A DNA stretch of 64,000 nt from Gymnopus androsaceus JB14 (Eukaryota; Basidiomycota; Agaricomycetes; Agaricales; Omphalotaceae), in NCBI GenBank assembly GCA_009733575.1, contig ML769394.1, forward strand, positions 248,001 through 312,000, written 5' to 3'. The notes under the pieces are model-generated. The model had not been told where the DNA came from and did not search any database. It saw only the letters and a list, made by a program, of their open reading frames with translations. This document shows, piece by piece, positions 32,424 through 44,326 of this stretch (its first letter is position 1; every line of letters starts with the position of its first letter). The translations under genes and the position numbers were made by a program.

Positions 32424-35400
32424 ATGACTACTCGGCCCACTATGGATCGCTCCCTCACCATGGGGTCTCAGAGTTCTACCCTCACCATGGAGTCTCAGAG
32501 TTCTAGTTCAACCTGCTCCACGGTATGTACACACCACTCATATCCCACTCATTTGTATCTGAACTGATCTTGAAGGAACAAAAGCCCATCCTAGCGGGGG
32601 AACATGAGCTCATTAGTGGTCCAGCTCCGAAGGGGGTCTGGAGACTGCAAGGTCTTACGCCTATTGATCCCAAACTGCCTGATAAGCTTGCAGATTTGAC
32701 TCTGGCGTTCTTTTCTTCAGGAGGCCAGGATGTCGTGCTTGGGGCTTTGAAATGCTACAATTTCATGCTAAGAAAAGATGTTCTTTTCTTTTCAAAACCG
32801 GAGGAAAGGGGCCTACGGCTAGAAACTCAAACCTTTGCCTACAAAGTTTCAGATTCATTCCTCTTCCTTCACCCAAACTCGTATGACACGCTGTGCAAGG
32901 AGTATTATCTCGGCTGGTTCCATGTCAATGGCGGCTGCAGTTATTCTTCGCTCACCAATGTCGAATTATCCCCTACAAATTCTGGCTTTGATGTGACAAG
33001 GTTTCATTGCGAATGGGGCGACACCGATTACATTGACCTCTACTCCACAATGACGGCTCACGAGTGCCGACAATGGGTCAACGCTCACCAATCCTGTGAA
33101 CTGCAACTACGCTTCCGTCAATTCGACATGGAACAGAGTCTTAAATTCATGACCAGCGATTGTGAGACCTGTCGTGGCACGCACAGGGGGCTCTGCCCTT
33201 ATCAGAAACATTGTTCCCAGAGAAGGTCTTCTGCAGCCAAGAGGTTAAACGTTGAACTTGTTCGTGTTGGTCTGGTCGCTGAGATCATCTCACATGTAAG
33301 GCGTGATAGGTTCATCCTGGTGAGTAACATTGCTCACAAGGAGATAATGGGGAATTGACTATGAATAGATCAAGGCGCCGCCTTGTTCGGGCAAATCAAT
33401 GCTTCTTGACCAGATTTGGGAGGCTCTTCTGACGGAAGCACCGGAAGACCACCTCGAGAAACTTGGTGAATGTGGCGAGACATACAAGGGTACTGACCGG
33501 CAGCTATTCATGACGTTTCTCGCGAGTCTTTGCACACGGGCGGACCCTCGGCTTGGTGTCAACCGGCAGCTATTCATGACGTTTCTCGCGAGTCTTTGCA
33601 CACGGGCGGACCCTCGGCTTGGTGTCAATGTGGATGGCATTGACTTGGCGAACTTCATGAATATCAAGGGAAGGCGCCCTCTCTGGATCTGTTATGATGA
33701 AGTTCAAAGGACGTATGGAGATACCTCGCTCTGGGCAGCCCTCTACAGCGTTGCTACCAAAACCAACACGTTTGTGATTGCTGCTGGTAGCTTCGGTAGT
33801 CATACCGGGTCCACCAGCCATTCCCCTCTGCATATGGTCCCACCGGAGCATCGCATGACTCTTTTCAACCAGGAGGATGAACGGCTCAGCCTCGCTTTCA
33901 CCCAGAATGATATTGAAGAGTATAAGAGATGCTTGAATGCACCTGAGCTAGGTCCATACTGGATGAATCTACTGGATGAATCAGATCTTGCTTCACCCTG
34001 TGTCTTAAACATAGAATGGGACGCAGGTGCGCATCCTGGAGTGTTCACGCAAATGGCCAGATACTTTGTTCAGCGGGTGCGTTGTTTTGTCTGTGCGAGA
34101 CCAAATCTAACTAGCGATCAATAGATTAAACGGGCACGTTGTTTTTTTAATCTTATACAACCTGTTTTTTAATCTAGGTTAAACAGATTAAACAGCAAAG
34201 CCAAAGCACTACAGCCATTCCATTCAAACAATTGGTTGAGGATTTCACCTCTCAGTGCCTCTTTGAAGCAAGCATGGAGATAACCGCTGATTTGGGCCGA
34301 TGCATACCACGTCCGCCCTCCCATTGTCACAACTTCCCTCCCCCAGCACTGCTGGTTTTCCATACTATTCTGGAACAAGGAAAGATAGTGGTCCCCACCA
34401 TCGATACGAAGCATTCACCATTGATTGTTAGCAATGACTGCAGAATCTGGGATCAGGTTTCCAGTTCTCTTCGTATCGTGTACCAGAATGTTCCCGCTGA
34501 ATATCGCACTCCACACGTCCGACAGCCCGATACTTCTACCTATATAACTCTTGCCCATGGTATGATCGAGACAGTGGCAATTGCCGTGACTCCTCGCTTG
34601 CGCTTTCTGGAGGTGGTGCCAGGTAACCCCGGTTACAAGTTATACGCACTTCGTGAAAAACACGCTTCGGATCATGTTCTCTCTGACTTTGCCCAAGCTG
34701 CCCATGATGCGTGACGAATGGGCTGGCTTTTGCAGGTCCCGTCTGTGGCAGGAGCTACTTCGATTACATTGGTACACCCTACGCATTGGCATAAATACTA
34801 CACGGAACACCTATTCAGTCGGACGCAGACTTTCGAGACTTTCAGTTCTATCGATGACTTGTTGTACCGTGCGCTTGCCAACTTCTCAACCAGAGTCTTG
34901 ATGGAATATTCCCATGACCAGGGAAATGTGCGCAAGTCTGTCTATGCACATGAGTTTTCCCGTGTTGTTCATGATCTCGCGGGTCCTGGATATGCCAAAC
35001 AAGAATGTGTCACAAGTACCCGCGATGGCTTTGTTGACGTGCAAATCGATGTCCAAGCGCTGGCTCTTCGAGTTTCTGGTGGAAGGCAACAATTCCAGCG
35101 AGCACGTTGAACGGTTTTTGACCAATGGAGTGTATAATAACTCGTGGCCAAACTACGAGTGGCGGGTTGTAGATTTCCGTATGCGTAAGAATCCACAGCA
35201 TGTTCTAAGTAAGCATACTTTGTTTTTCCTTGATCTCTACTCATTAATCTCTCACAGCTCGCAGAAACTGCCCAAGCTATCGTACTGTTAAATTTGATGT
35301 CCGACATTGTCATGAAGATCGACCCGTTATCATGGAGGCCACCGTGAAATGGCAAGAGGGCGAAGTAACCGAGACGCGTTCCATTGTTTTGCGCGACTAG
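32424..35400 (+). CDS. Crinkler (CRN)-like P-loop NTPase, possibly frameshifted
   Basis: CRN-type proteins are NTPases, many with a C-terminal nuclease-like domain, and are greatly expanded in Agaricomycetes. A short Ser/Thr-rich first exon from 32424 is followed by a long exon with QGLTPIDPKLPDKLADLTLA. An intron near 33300-33370 leads to the Walker A motif IKAPPCSGKS, and Walker B-like PLWICYDEVQ follows. Later parts include HLFSRTQTFETFSSIDDLL and a C-terminal FEFLVEGNNSSEHVERFL and WRVVDFRMRKNP, ending at 35400. A block of 22 residues (RQLFMTFLASLCTRADPRLG and two more) is encoded twice in tandem at about 33499-33628. Around 34705-34790 the homologous reading passes through all three frames, which suggests a frameshift or an unusual intron. 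It may therefore be inactive. Confidence 0.65.
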
Positions 35401-35510
35401 CTTGACATGAATCATATTTACTTTTTTCACTGTTTTCACTGTTGTACTATTATATTTATACGTTACTAGTATTTATGACATACACGCGATTAATTACTAT
35501 TCTGCCGAGT

Positions 35511-35612
35511 TTCCTTTTTTGGTCGAAATCGCTGCTGCGGCTGGGGCCATCGGACCGTTGTTTGGCAACCAATCAACTTCCGCTCTTTCTCGTCAACGTC
35601 CATCATTGCCAG
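35511..35612 (-). repeat. Inverted repeat flanking the CRN-like gene, right copy
   Basis: This is the inverse partner of 32202-32307. Together they bracket the CRN-like gene with about 3.2 kb between them. Confidence 0.75.
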
Positions 35613-35809
35613 GTAAGTTCTCACTACAGTACAATACAACGTAAAAAAGCATTGCCGGAACATAACGAGAGCGAAACGACTGAACTGAGACTTGGAGAAA
35701 CTGGGACGACGACATTTAGTTGTCTCTCGTTCAGCCTCGTTCTCGCCTTAAATAAGTCTTAGTATAACAAGTAAGCTAACATTGTCATAGTCCTGCCCAC
35801 AGACGTGCA

Positions 35810-38800
35810 ATGAACAATCAGGTATCTTCGTTATATACTCGGATGGGTCTCGAATGCAACTGAACGACACCACAGTTCATCGATCTTGAAGCTCAGGTCG
35901 ATACTGACGATGAATTCTCTAGTGACGACGAGAACGGAGATCGAGACGGTGTGTTTGCCCCACTACTGCTCATCTCACTTTGAATACAGCTCTTCTTTAG
36001 ATTTTCTTGATGACGCTGAGGAAGTTGAATCACTTTTGCCAAAACCGAAATCCTTTGTTCTCCCTGAACAGCGGCCAAGAGCAGATGCATTGTTCCAACA
36101 CATTGAAATGAAGTACTTGACCAACTCTGCGGATTCAGAGTGCCTACCGAACACCTTGCTACTCGGAGATGATCATCCTCTCGTCGTTCATGTCCTTCAC
36201 TCGTCTCAGACCAACAACTGGCCAACTTGGAGCTTGAAATGTCGGGTATGTATTTGCACTATCAGTATTATGCATGTGCGCAAGTAATCGTTTTTGCAAA
36301 GGATCCTTACCCGGTGCTATATGAATTACAGCGGTGCCACGAGAGACTGAAGCCTCAGCTTTGGTCTGCCTACATGAACCCTGGCTCTCCTGGGTACATC
36401 TACCTGGAAGCCCTATTTCTTCATCACTACAAACCCGACCCACTGAGGACAGCGTTGGGTCAATTCTCGAGTATCCGCATGGCGACTCTGACGCGTGTAC
36501 CCCGAACGAGCTTCGCAAAACACTCACTGTGCCACAGTCCTCCTGTACCATCAACTTCATTCCCGGGCAGTGGGTACAGAGTGAAATGAGGGTTATACCG
36601 AGGAGATGTTGGCTGTGTATCAAGGGCTGAGGACGAGTCGCTCTCAAGACCAGGTGTCACGGTACTCCTAGTGCCGCGTCTTGTATACCCCCTACAGGTT
36701 ATTGACACACCAGATGAGGCCCTGCGCTCGAAAGCTCCATCGAAGCGCAAACGGGAGACTCGCCCTCCTTTGGCACTTCTTGAACCATCAAAATGTCGAA
36801 ATCATCTACAACGAATCAGTTCCACGGACTTTCGATATCAGAATTGGGACTTCTCTGGTGGCCTCATACTTAAACTTTTCAGCAAGCAGACACTTGTCGC
36901 CGCCCAGGAGATACCGTCAGAAATTGCCAGTCTGTTTCAAACAGTCCAAGAACAGCATGATGGCCTGGTCAACTTGGCCACTATGCCTCTTCCCGCCTTT
37001 TGGGACTTCCAGGAGGGAGAAAGAGTCTTGATCATTGCCTCAAATTCCGAGAGAAAGGCAGGAACAGTGCAAACCGCACCGCAGTGGCAGCGCGCTGCAG
37101 TCGGGCTTGTCCAAGTCTGTGAAATCAACGTAGCAGAGCTTGGGTTTCAGTCCATTCGAACTCGCAATATCTTGAAGGACATCTCCATTGGGGATTTTGT
37201 AGAAGTTGTTGCAGGGCAACATCAAGGCGAATCTGGTTTCATTGCAGCTAAGAATGACGGACATCTTGGTATCTGCAAGGGAACAAAGGGGAGAGGAATC
37301 GTGAGTTGTTGGTTTTTTGCACAATCGGTAACTGAGTTTATCACAGGATTTCTTAGTACACGCGAACTCTACCAGACTTGCTACGCCAAAGTTTCAGCGC
37401 ATCAACAAGCCATGGATCGGTGCTGAAGTCGTCGTAGTCTCAGGACCTTTTTCTGGAACCAGCGCAACGGTTCAAGATGTCACCATAGACGCTCGGCGTC
37501 GTCTCCGTCTTACAGTCCAAGCGATCTGCACGGGAAAAAATGTCGAGTTAGGTTATTTCGACGTGCAAGAGCGTTGGTATGTAGAGACTCTGTGTTGATC
37601 TCGATCTATCTGTATCTAACACGCCTTCAAAAGGACAAGACACAATTTGATGGACTTTTTGCCTCTCAAGCCATCTCAGCAGGAGTTTAATATTGAGTTT
37701 CCCTGGCGAGATGTCCAAGTCAGAATCGTTGTTGGGACTTTTGCAGATCAACTTGGCATCGTAAAGAATGTTTGGCGCGACTTCAGAGGTTTCCTTTGAC
37801 TGTTGATCTACATAACCAACCAGTTCTGCTCCATTGAACTGGATCACTGCTGTGTAGTGGAATGCAGGTACGTATACTCTGATTGACTCGAGTGGAAAGT
37901 GCCCTATTCACTATCATATAGCTCAGGTCGGACTTTGCTCGAATATCAACCCTTAGAAGGTATACAAGCACAGCTCTACGGGCTCAGTCCTTCGCTTTCT
38001 GCAATGCAAACAGGTCCAATGCCCTGGATTGGCTTCGAAGTCGATATCATTCGGGGACATTTTAAAGGTCAATCGGGAGTGGTCCGGCAGGTTGACCGTT
38101 ACCATCCGAAGCACAATGGTTCAACGCCCATTCACAGCGGTATTCTGTTGACCGTCGAATCATTTCTCATACACGCCGGGTGTGAGGTTCGACATTATAA
38201 GGTTGACTACCATGATGTTCGCTATGCGAAGTAAGTGCGTGCTGTGCAAAGAAGAGCAAGTTGTTAACACTTGATACAGAACCAGTTTCCGTCTTTGCGA
38301 TGTCTACCTTCCCACAACGTCGCAGTGTTTTTACCTACCTGATAACATGGACGCAGTTGACCCACTACCGTCAGCTCGTTCTTCGAGCAATGAAGAGCTC
38401 GGTAATAAAACGCCTTGTTACAATGACTCAGAAAGAGAGGTATTCTTTGGGGAGTACGATCCCTGGGACCCAAGCAGTAAGACTCCAACTGCCTCCACTC
38501 TGACAGAATATGACTCTGCTTTCAAACTGGTGGAGTCACCTATCACTCAGCCACCAAAGCATTGGATCCTACATCCCAAGCTGCTCGGAATCCCAATGCT
38601 GGTTGATATATGTGGTGGAGACTACGACACCTTGAAGAAGAAGAGTGGGCTTTTTGTTGAGACCGCCAAAAGTCTCGACACGATCTCGGTGATCGCCAAA
38701 GTGTCAAGGTCTGCATCGACATCCATCCCTGCTCAATTTGTCTGTTTGCATCGCAAACGACCCAATCCCTCTAGTGAAAACGGTCTGATGGTGATTGCTT

Positions 38801-39120
38801 GTGGACAGGAAAACTTGATAGGCAAGTATGTGCGGCGCGTACATCATTATTACGAAGATACCCGTTTGGAAGCCAACCACAAACTCATTTGTGTCGAAAT
38901 GGATCACTCAGAACCGGGCTGGGAACTAATAGCAAAAACTTCGGAATCCGGGAGCCTGTTTTTGTACATCCATCCTGATGACCTTGAAATGAGCAAAGAT
39001 ACTGCTGAACAACGAAAGGCAGTGAAGGAGAGTTTACAGCCTATTCGAGACTCGCACCAGCACGATGGAGTCAATGTGATATCCAAGGACGCAATTCAAA
39101 GGTTGACCACATCAGATTAG
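35810..39120 (+). CDS. Spt5-like protein with NGN-like and KOW domains
   Basis: Spt5 binds RNA polymerase II and promotes elongation. The start MNNQ joins across an intron to an acidic N-terminus (FIDLEAQVDTDDEFSSDDEN), as in Spt5. An NGN-like part follows (LWSAYMNPGSPGYIYLEALF), then several KOW-type segments: SIGDFVEVVAGQHQGESGFI, WIGAEVVVVSGPFSGTSATV, DVQVRIVVGTFADQLGIVKN and WIGFEVDIIRGHFKGQSGVV. The C-terminus has no recognisable heptad repeat and ends RLTTSD. Many short introns are required and not all joins are resolved. The sequence is divergent and lies inside a putative transposon, so it is more likely a cargo or dispersed paralogue than the essential Spt5. Whether it is intact is unclear near 36590-36700. 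Confidence 0.6.
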
Positions 39121-39681
39121 CTACATGACCATACTAGTTATTGTCTTTTTTTTTTGTATCTCAAAATGTAAATAACAATTGTACCAGTGCAGCAGTCGAC
39201 ACACCCAATAAAAGTGTAACAATTAAAGACAGCTCGAACCCACAAAACAATAAGAACATGCATGAACACGTCCGTAATGAGCCTTTTTAGGGGTCCTTCG
39301 TTCACCTATTTATTCCGGCAACCACACTCGTCCCAAGTGCCTCTCCCAATACTCGCAATATCTATGCTTCCTTCAGTTCTTCGCGCTGCTGGTACCTACT
39401 TGCAGACTGCCACAACAAAAATACATGTAAGTTCTTTAATCCGCTTACGCGCCATCTACTCATGAATTTTGTTCACTAGTCTGCCAGCAATTCAACCTCC
39501 CCAAGTCCACTTAGTGAGGTGAGCACTTGTGGTACATAATGTCTGTTATATACTAAGAGAAGCTTTAAAGGATGACCCGTACATCCCTGGCTCATTCTCC
39601 TCACATGCGTGTATGTCCCCGCAGGTATTCGCATAGGTGTTTTCATTGAATGAACTCCATTTGCTGACGCGTTAAAAACAG
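39121..39681. other. Spacer, possibly 5' exons of the transposase gene
   Basis: Short open stretches with splice signals (for example GTAAGT at about 39427, CAG near 39682) may be small 5' exons. I cannot assign them with confidence. Confidence 0.35.
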
Positions 39682-42600
39682 GTGTCACAAGTCACACAGT
39701 CGCTCAATAACCTAAACCTGGACATGGAAGAAGAAGTCGTACATCTCCTTGCTGAGCTTGACTTGGACAGGCTTCCCGATGTTAAGCACGATGAGGCTAC
39801 ATCGGAGCAGGTATGTAACCTGCACGATTCTGCAGTACAAGATACTCACTGGCTCCAGGATCATCAACATCATCAACTCAAGACCTACCTTACAGCAGCA
39901 ACTCTTGTACCCAAGCCCTCCAACATGCGCCATCAAGATGCTCTTTTCCTTCCATCGGAGGACATTTACGAAGCTTCCGCCCAACAAATGCCTGATGCGT
40001 TAAGGCCGCTTGCGGCTACTGATGCCGTCAGTAGCATGCAGAGTGTCTTGTCTCAAGCTTTACATTCCAAGGCTTTTCGCCCTAGTCCTAGATTTGGGCG
40101 TATGCCTCCACCAAGATCGGTTGTCGAGAAAATGCCGTCATCCACGTCAATTACAGCACCTTCTTCAGCCTCTTCCATCCAGAAGAAGATTAGAAAAGTT
40201 CATGCCAGTGAACTTACCATTCTTCGGAAGCTTTCAGAGAAAGCTGAATCCAATCGTCAATGCCTTTCGGGTGATTTTGAAAATCTTGCATCCAGCGCTC
40301 AGCGAGATGTGCTCGACAAAATCTCGAAGTTTGTCAATGACGCATCCTCCGCCTTACAAAAACTCGAAACTCGCTCGAAAGAACGCAAGCGGAAATCAAT
40401 GCGTTGAGCTGCTGGTGATCAGGATCAGATGGAAGAGATTGAGATTAGAGACGAACAGCAGAAGCTGGGGAGACGGCTACTCAACCTCGACACACTGACG
40501 TCGATGTTATATTCTCCTCTACTTGATGATATGCCGGAGTATGTCGATGCTGGTGAGTCCCCCTCTCCAAAGGTGGCCAAGATGCATCTAATTCTTCTGG
40601 TAGAGTATGCATACAGCTACCCCCTGGACCACTACGAAGGCATCCATCAAGTGCTGATTGCATTCGCCATCATATGTCATCTCGTTATGGGCCTGTCTCG
40701 TATCCACTCTGAGTTCATTCTGGGAACAGCAGCACTCTTAGTGCGGCTCGCTTTCTGCTATGGGGCCCCTGAAGGATCAAACAGTACCCCCGAGCTCTCC
40801 GCTTCGCACACTGAGCTTCTAGCAGGAATGCCTCATTCATTACATGAAGCGCTCCGCGACTTCAAGATCGATGGCAAGTACGAGCTCCATGCGACCTGTC
40901 CAGCGTGTATGGCTACATACCCAGCCACATTGCTCCGTAGTACGCAATCTCCCGTCTTTCCCGATGAGTGCAGTAACAATATCGTCGGGAAGACCGGTCG
41001 CATTCAATGCGGGACCGGTCTGTTACGAGCTAGAAGTGGCGGAGCACTCCAGCCAATCAAACCATATCTTGTCGGATCCTTGCCCGACTACCTTGCTCGT
41101 GTCCTTGCGGATCCAGTATACCTGGCCCAGTCAAATGATGCAGCTGCGGATGCATGGTCGAGAATCCGTTCAGGCTCTCAGCATCACTCTTCCTCCAATG
41201 TTTTCGAAGCCGATTTCCTTCGGGACTTTCGAGGACCAGATGGCAAGCTTTTCGTTGACCACGGTGACAAAGTGCGCCTTGCGTTCGCTTTACACATGGA
41301 CTTCTTCAACCCAAACGGTATACATGCTCGAGGAAATCACCACTCTGTTGGTGTCATCTCTGCTGCTAATCTCGCACTCATCACGGACAATCGTTATCTG
41401 CCAGAATCCATGTTCATCGGTGGCATCATTCCTGGGCCCAAGGAACCTGATTTCGAGCAGTGTGACCACTTCCTTTGCCCAATCATTGAGCAGTTCCGAA
41501 GGACATGGAGTCCTGGTGTACAGTTATCGCGCACAGCAGATTCAGACTCAAACGTTCTCGTTGAAGCTGCCATCATTCTTTCCGTCAATGATCTCCCTGC
41601 AGCACGAAAGCTTGCCGGACTACAAGGTCATAGCTCCGGTTTGTACATCTGCAGTGTATGTGACTTGCAGGGAAAGAACTCTATTATGGACACCAATCAC
41701 TCTCGCTGGTCTTGTCGCAATGTGCAGCGAATGCGTGATGCTGCATATGCTTGGAGAACAGCAGACACTTTAGCCCAGCGGAAGAAGATCTTCAAGGAGC
41801 ATGGTGTGCGCTGGTCGTCAATGTGGCTATTACCATATTGGGATCCAACTCGCATGCTTGTTGTAGACAGCATGCATTGCATCCTCGAAGGGATCGTACA
41901 CTATCATTGTAGGCACGTTCTTCATCTCGATGATGCGGCATCCAACAAAATCAGTGCGGATGGCTTTCGACATGCGTACAACTGGCCTTGGGAAGCCTAT
42001 CATCCTGATAATGTTCCCAGTGCTTACGCGGTACCCGAGAAACACATTGTTCGCGTCGGTAAAATTCATGAACTTCTCTGCCTTGCACTCGAAGGCCCAA
42101 AATCTCTGAATCTATTGGGTTTGTGGAATTGACTGGACAGAATCAGTACTCTTGCTTCCCTCCCTTATGTTGCCTTCACGCTTGACCTGGTACCGTGCCA
42201 GCTGCATGTTAGCCCTCAAGTAGCAGCACCGTTCTACGCCGAGCGTGAACTTGCCCGACACTCAGAACATGGCCACGTAGAGCTTCCAATTGGTAAGGAG
42301 GTGACCCGCAAAAGCCACTTGATTGCTTTGCTCCTGCCAGTGGACTGGGTGAGTTTGCAGTATTCTCTAATCATTATTCAGATTTTGATGCTACATACCA
42401 GCGACTCAATCGCGAGTTGGCTTCAACAGCTCAAACACTCCCTACCAACACACCCGAAACGATGCAACATATTCGCACCGTCATCTGCAACACCAAGCGA
42501 CCATCATGGGTTAATTCTGTCCCTCTCAATTACGGCCTCAACAGTGCTGGAACAATAAAAGCGGATGAATGGTGTACACTTAGTACTATCTTTATTCCTA

Positions 42601-43537
42601 TTGCTCTTGTCACACTCTGGGGGGACAATGATGGTGTCGCCCCACCCAGCAATGACTCGGATGAGGGCTTGTTGTTTCAGGCGCTTCAGCATTCTATGGC
42701 GCTTTTCCAAGCCACTCTGATTGCTTGTCGCTACACAATGACAAGTGATTGCATTCAAGCATATCGCACACATCTCACAAAGTGGATTCAAGAACTGAGG
42801 CCTCTCTTTCCTCACACTCAAGAGAGTCCTCCTCGAGTAAACATTCACATGGCTAATCATATCTACGACTTTCTCAAGCTTTTTGGCCCCGTCATTTCCT
42901 GGTGGTGTTTTCCTTTTGAACGCCTCATTGGTGCATTACAAAAAGTCAATACCAATGACCACATTGGCGGTGAGTTTGGCAGTCAAGATTAAACAACGCT
43001 CTAATCATGTGTGTAGGACCTTTGGAGAGTACGATCATGAAATCGCAACTTCGCGTTGCTAACATTCGTCGTTGGCTCCGTCGAATAGACTGTCCTGAGG
43101 CACTCAAACAGCTGAAGATTCTTTTCGACAAATGCTTTGTACCTACAGAGTCGCCTGAGGAGCATTTCAAGCCTGGCTCACATCGTTCCTATGTCAAGCA
43201 CAATGGCGCTGTGTTCTCCCCTTATCTCACCCATGAAGGTAACGCCACAATCGTCTACCGACCAAACCCGAACGAGAACCCCATAGCTGGTCGTATCGAA
43301 CAAATTGACAATATCGTTACACTAAATGGCACCCACACGCGCCTCCTGGTTCGTGCTCATCTACCTCTTCCCAAGGCTTCATATGATCCTTTCGGAATCT
43401 TCCCCGATTTCCCAGCGAGGACATACTCCACTCACATGAAGGATTCCCTTGACGTTGTTGACCTCAACGATGTTGTCGCTCATGCTGCGCGTTTTGACTT
43501 TTCACACAATCGTTCTGTCTTTCTGAACTTGTCATGA
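39682..43537 (+). pseudogene. CACTA-type (Tnp2/EnSpm-like) transposase, two in-frame stops
   Basis: The N-terminal part is acidic, then Ser-rich and basic (SKERKRKSMR), and meets TGA at 40405-40407. The same frame continues with the catalytic region: a zinc-binding part (CPACMATYP), then FALHMDFFNPNG, ARGNHHSVGVISAANLAL, FIGGIIPGPKEPDFEQCDHF, LSVNDLPAARKLAGLQGHSS, YICSVCDL, VRWSSMWLLPYWDPTRMLVV and DSMHCILEGIVHYHCR. These blocks typify basidiomycete Tnp2 transposases of the CACTA superfamily. A second TGA (42130-42132) is again in frame with open sequence after it. An intron near 42350 leads to SWWCFPFERLIGALQKVNTN, and after another intron comes RVANIRRWLRR, ending at 43537. Two stops in continuous frames mean this copy is inactive. 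Confidence 0.85.
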
Positions 43538-43850
43538 GCATAATGGTGTGTAACCCCTTCTTGCTGCAATTACATGTCTACTGACCCTGCGTCAACAGAG
43601 AGATTGCATATGCGTCAGGAACTTAACGCATCCGCGGTATATAGCTCAGCATGAAACTTGGACTATCGGCCAAACCTTTTTCATCGCATTCCTCTGTGCA
43701 GAAACCTGCACTATCGAACAATGTTTCTCGTCCGCTTATTTTCAATATATCACTTTCAGTGTCGTAACACAAGAAACTCCCGGTTTCGCATACCATATAT
43801 TTTCATAAGAGATTTTGAATATTGTTGAATAAATATCATAGAATGAGACA
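43538..43850. other. Spacer between transposase and right terminal repeat
   Basis: No gene is seen; AT content rises towards the element end. Confidence 0.4.
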
Positions 43851-44035
43851 TATTTTTTCCTACCATCTTTAGGCAGGGTTGAATTCATCCGTGAAATTCA
43901 CAATATCGCACAAGATTTACAATAAAGTTTACTATCTCAAGATAATCGATGTATCCACAATGCTGAGAGTTCAGATGATATATGAAAATTCCCTTCAAAA
44001 TTCTTGCGTGAAGAATTTTTTCCATTTCCGGTGTG
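43851..44035 (-). repeat. Right terminal inverted repeat of the 20 kb element
   Basis: The inverse of this stretch begins CACACCGG and pairs with 23866 onwards. AGT follows directly at 44036-44038. The inner limit is approximate. Confidence 0.65.
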
Positions 44036-44326
44036 AGTGGAGCTAAACACGTCATTTTATTGTTGGAATATTGATCTGCTCCAGGCAACCGCACTCGCTT
44101 TTACCCGATTAGATTCCATACATTTTGCTTTGACATATTTGATTTACCCATTTTAGATATAAGTAGATTATTATTGTACCGGGAACCCTTGCGCGTTTGC
44201 AACGGTTCCCTACCTATCCAAATTCAACCTCCCTTTTTTGTCCCATCTCACGGTCTAATTCAACATTTATTTGGATGTAAACAAGAACATAGTACTTAGT
44301 TGTACAGAAAATGTCTAATAAATCCT
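44036..44326. other. Right flank of the 20 kb element
   Basis: AT-rich, no gene seen. GTGGAGCT at 44037-44044 also occurs at 23850-23857, just outside the left end but seven bases further out. Confidence 0.4.

Larger units (their letters stand above)
23866..44035. mobile_element. Candidate 20.2 kb CACTA-like transposon with cargo
   Basis: The left end CACACCGGAAACGGAAAAAA and the inverse of the right end CACACCGGAAATGGAAAAAA start alike. The first 39 positions differ at only two bases. A gap-free but weaker match then continues for about 140 bases, with shared landmarks such as ACTCTCA-CATTG, GTGAATT and CCCTGC. Both sides are flanked by AGT. A CACTA-type (Tnp2) transposase gene ends about 500 bases inside the right end. 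Terminal CAC and 3 bp duplications are typical of the CACTA/CMC superfamily. Seven gene units lie between the ends. Diverged ends and stop codons in the transposase indicate an old, probably immobile copy. Two independent insertions of a smaller element in opposite orientation are the main alternative. Confidence 0.55.

Noticed and set aside
39682..43537. Calling the transposase 'Plavaka'
   Set aside because: The motifs (FNPNG, IIPGPKEP, DLPAARKLAG) fit the Tnp2/Transposase_21 type better than the Plavaka family as I remember it.
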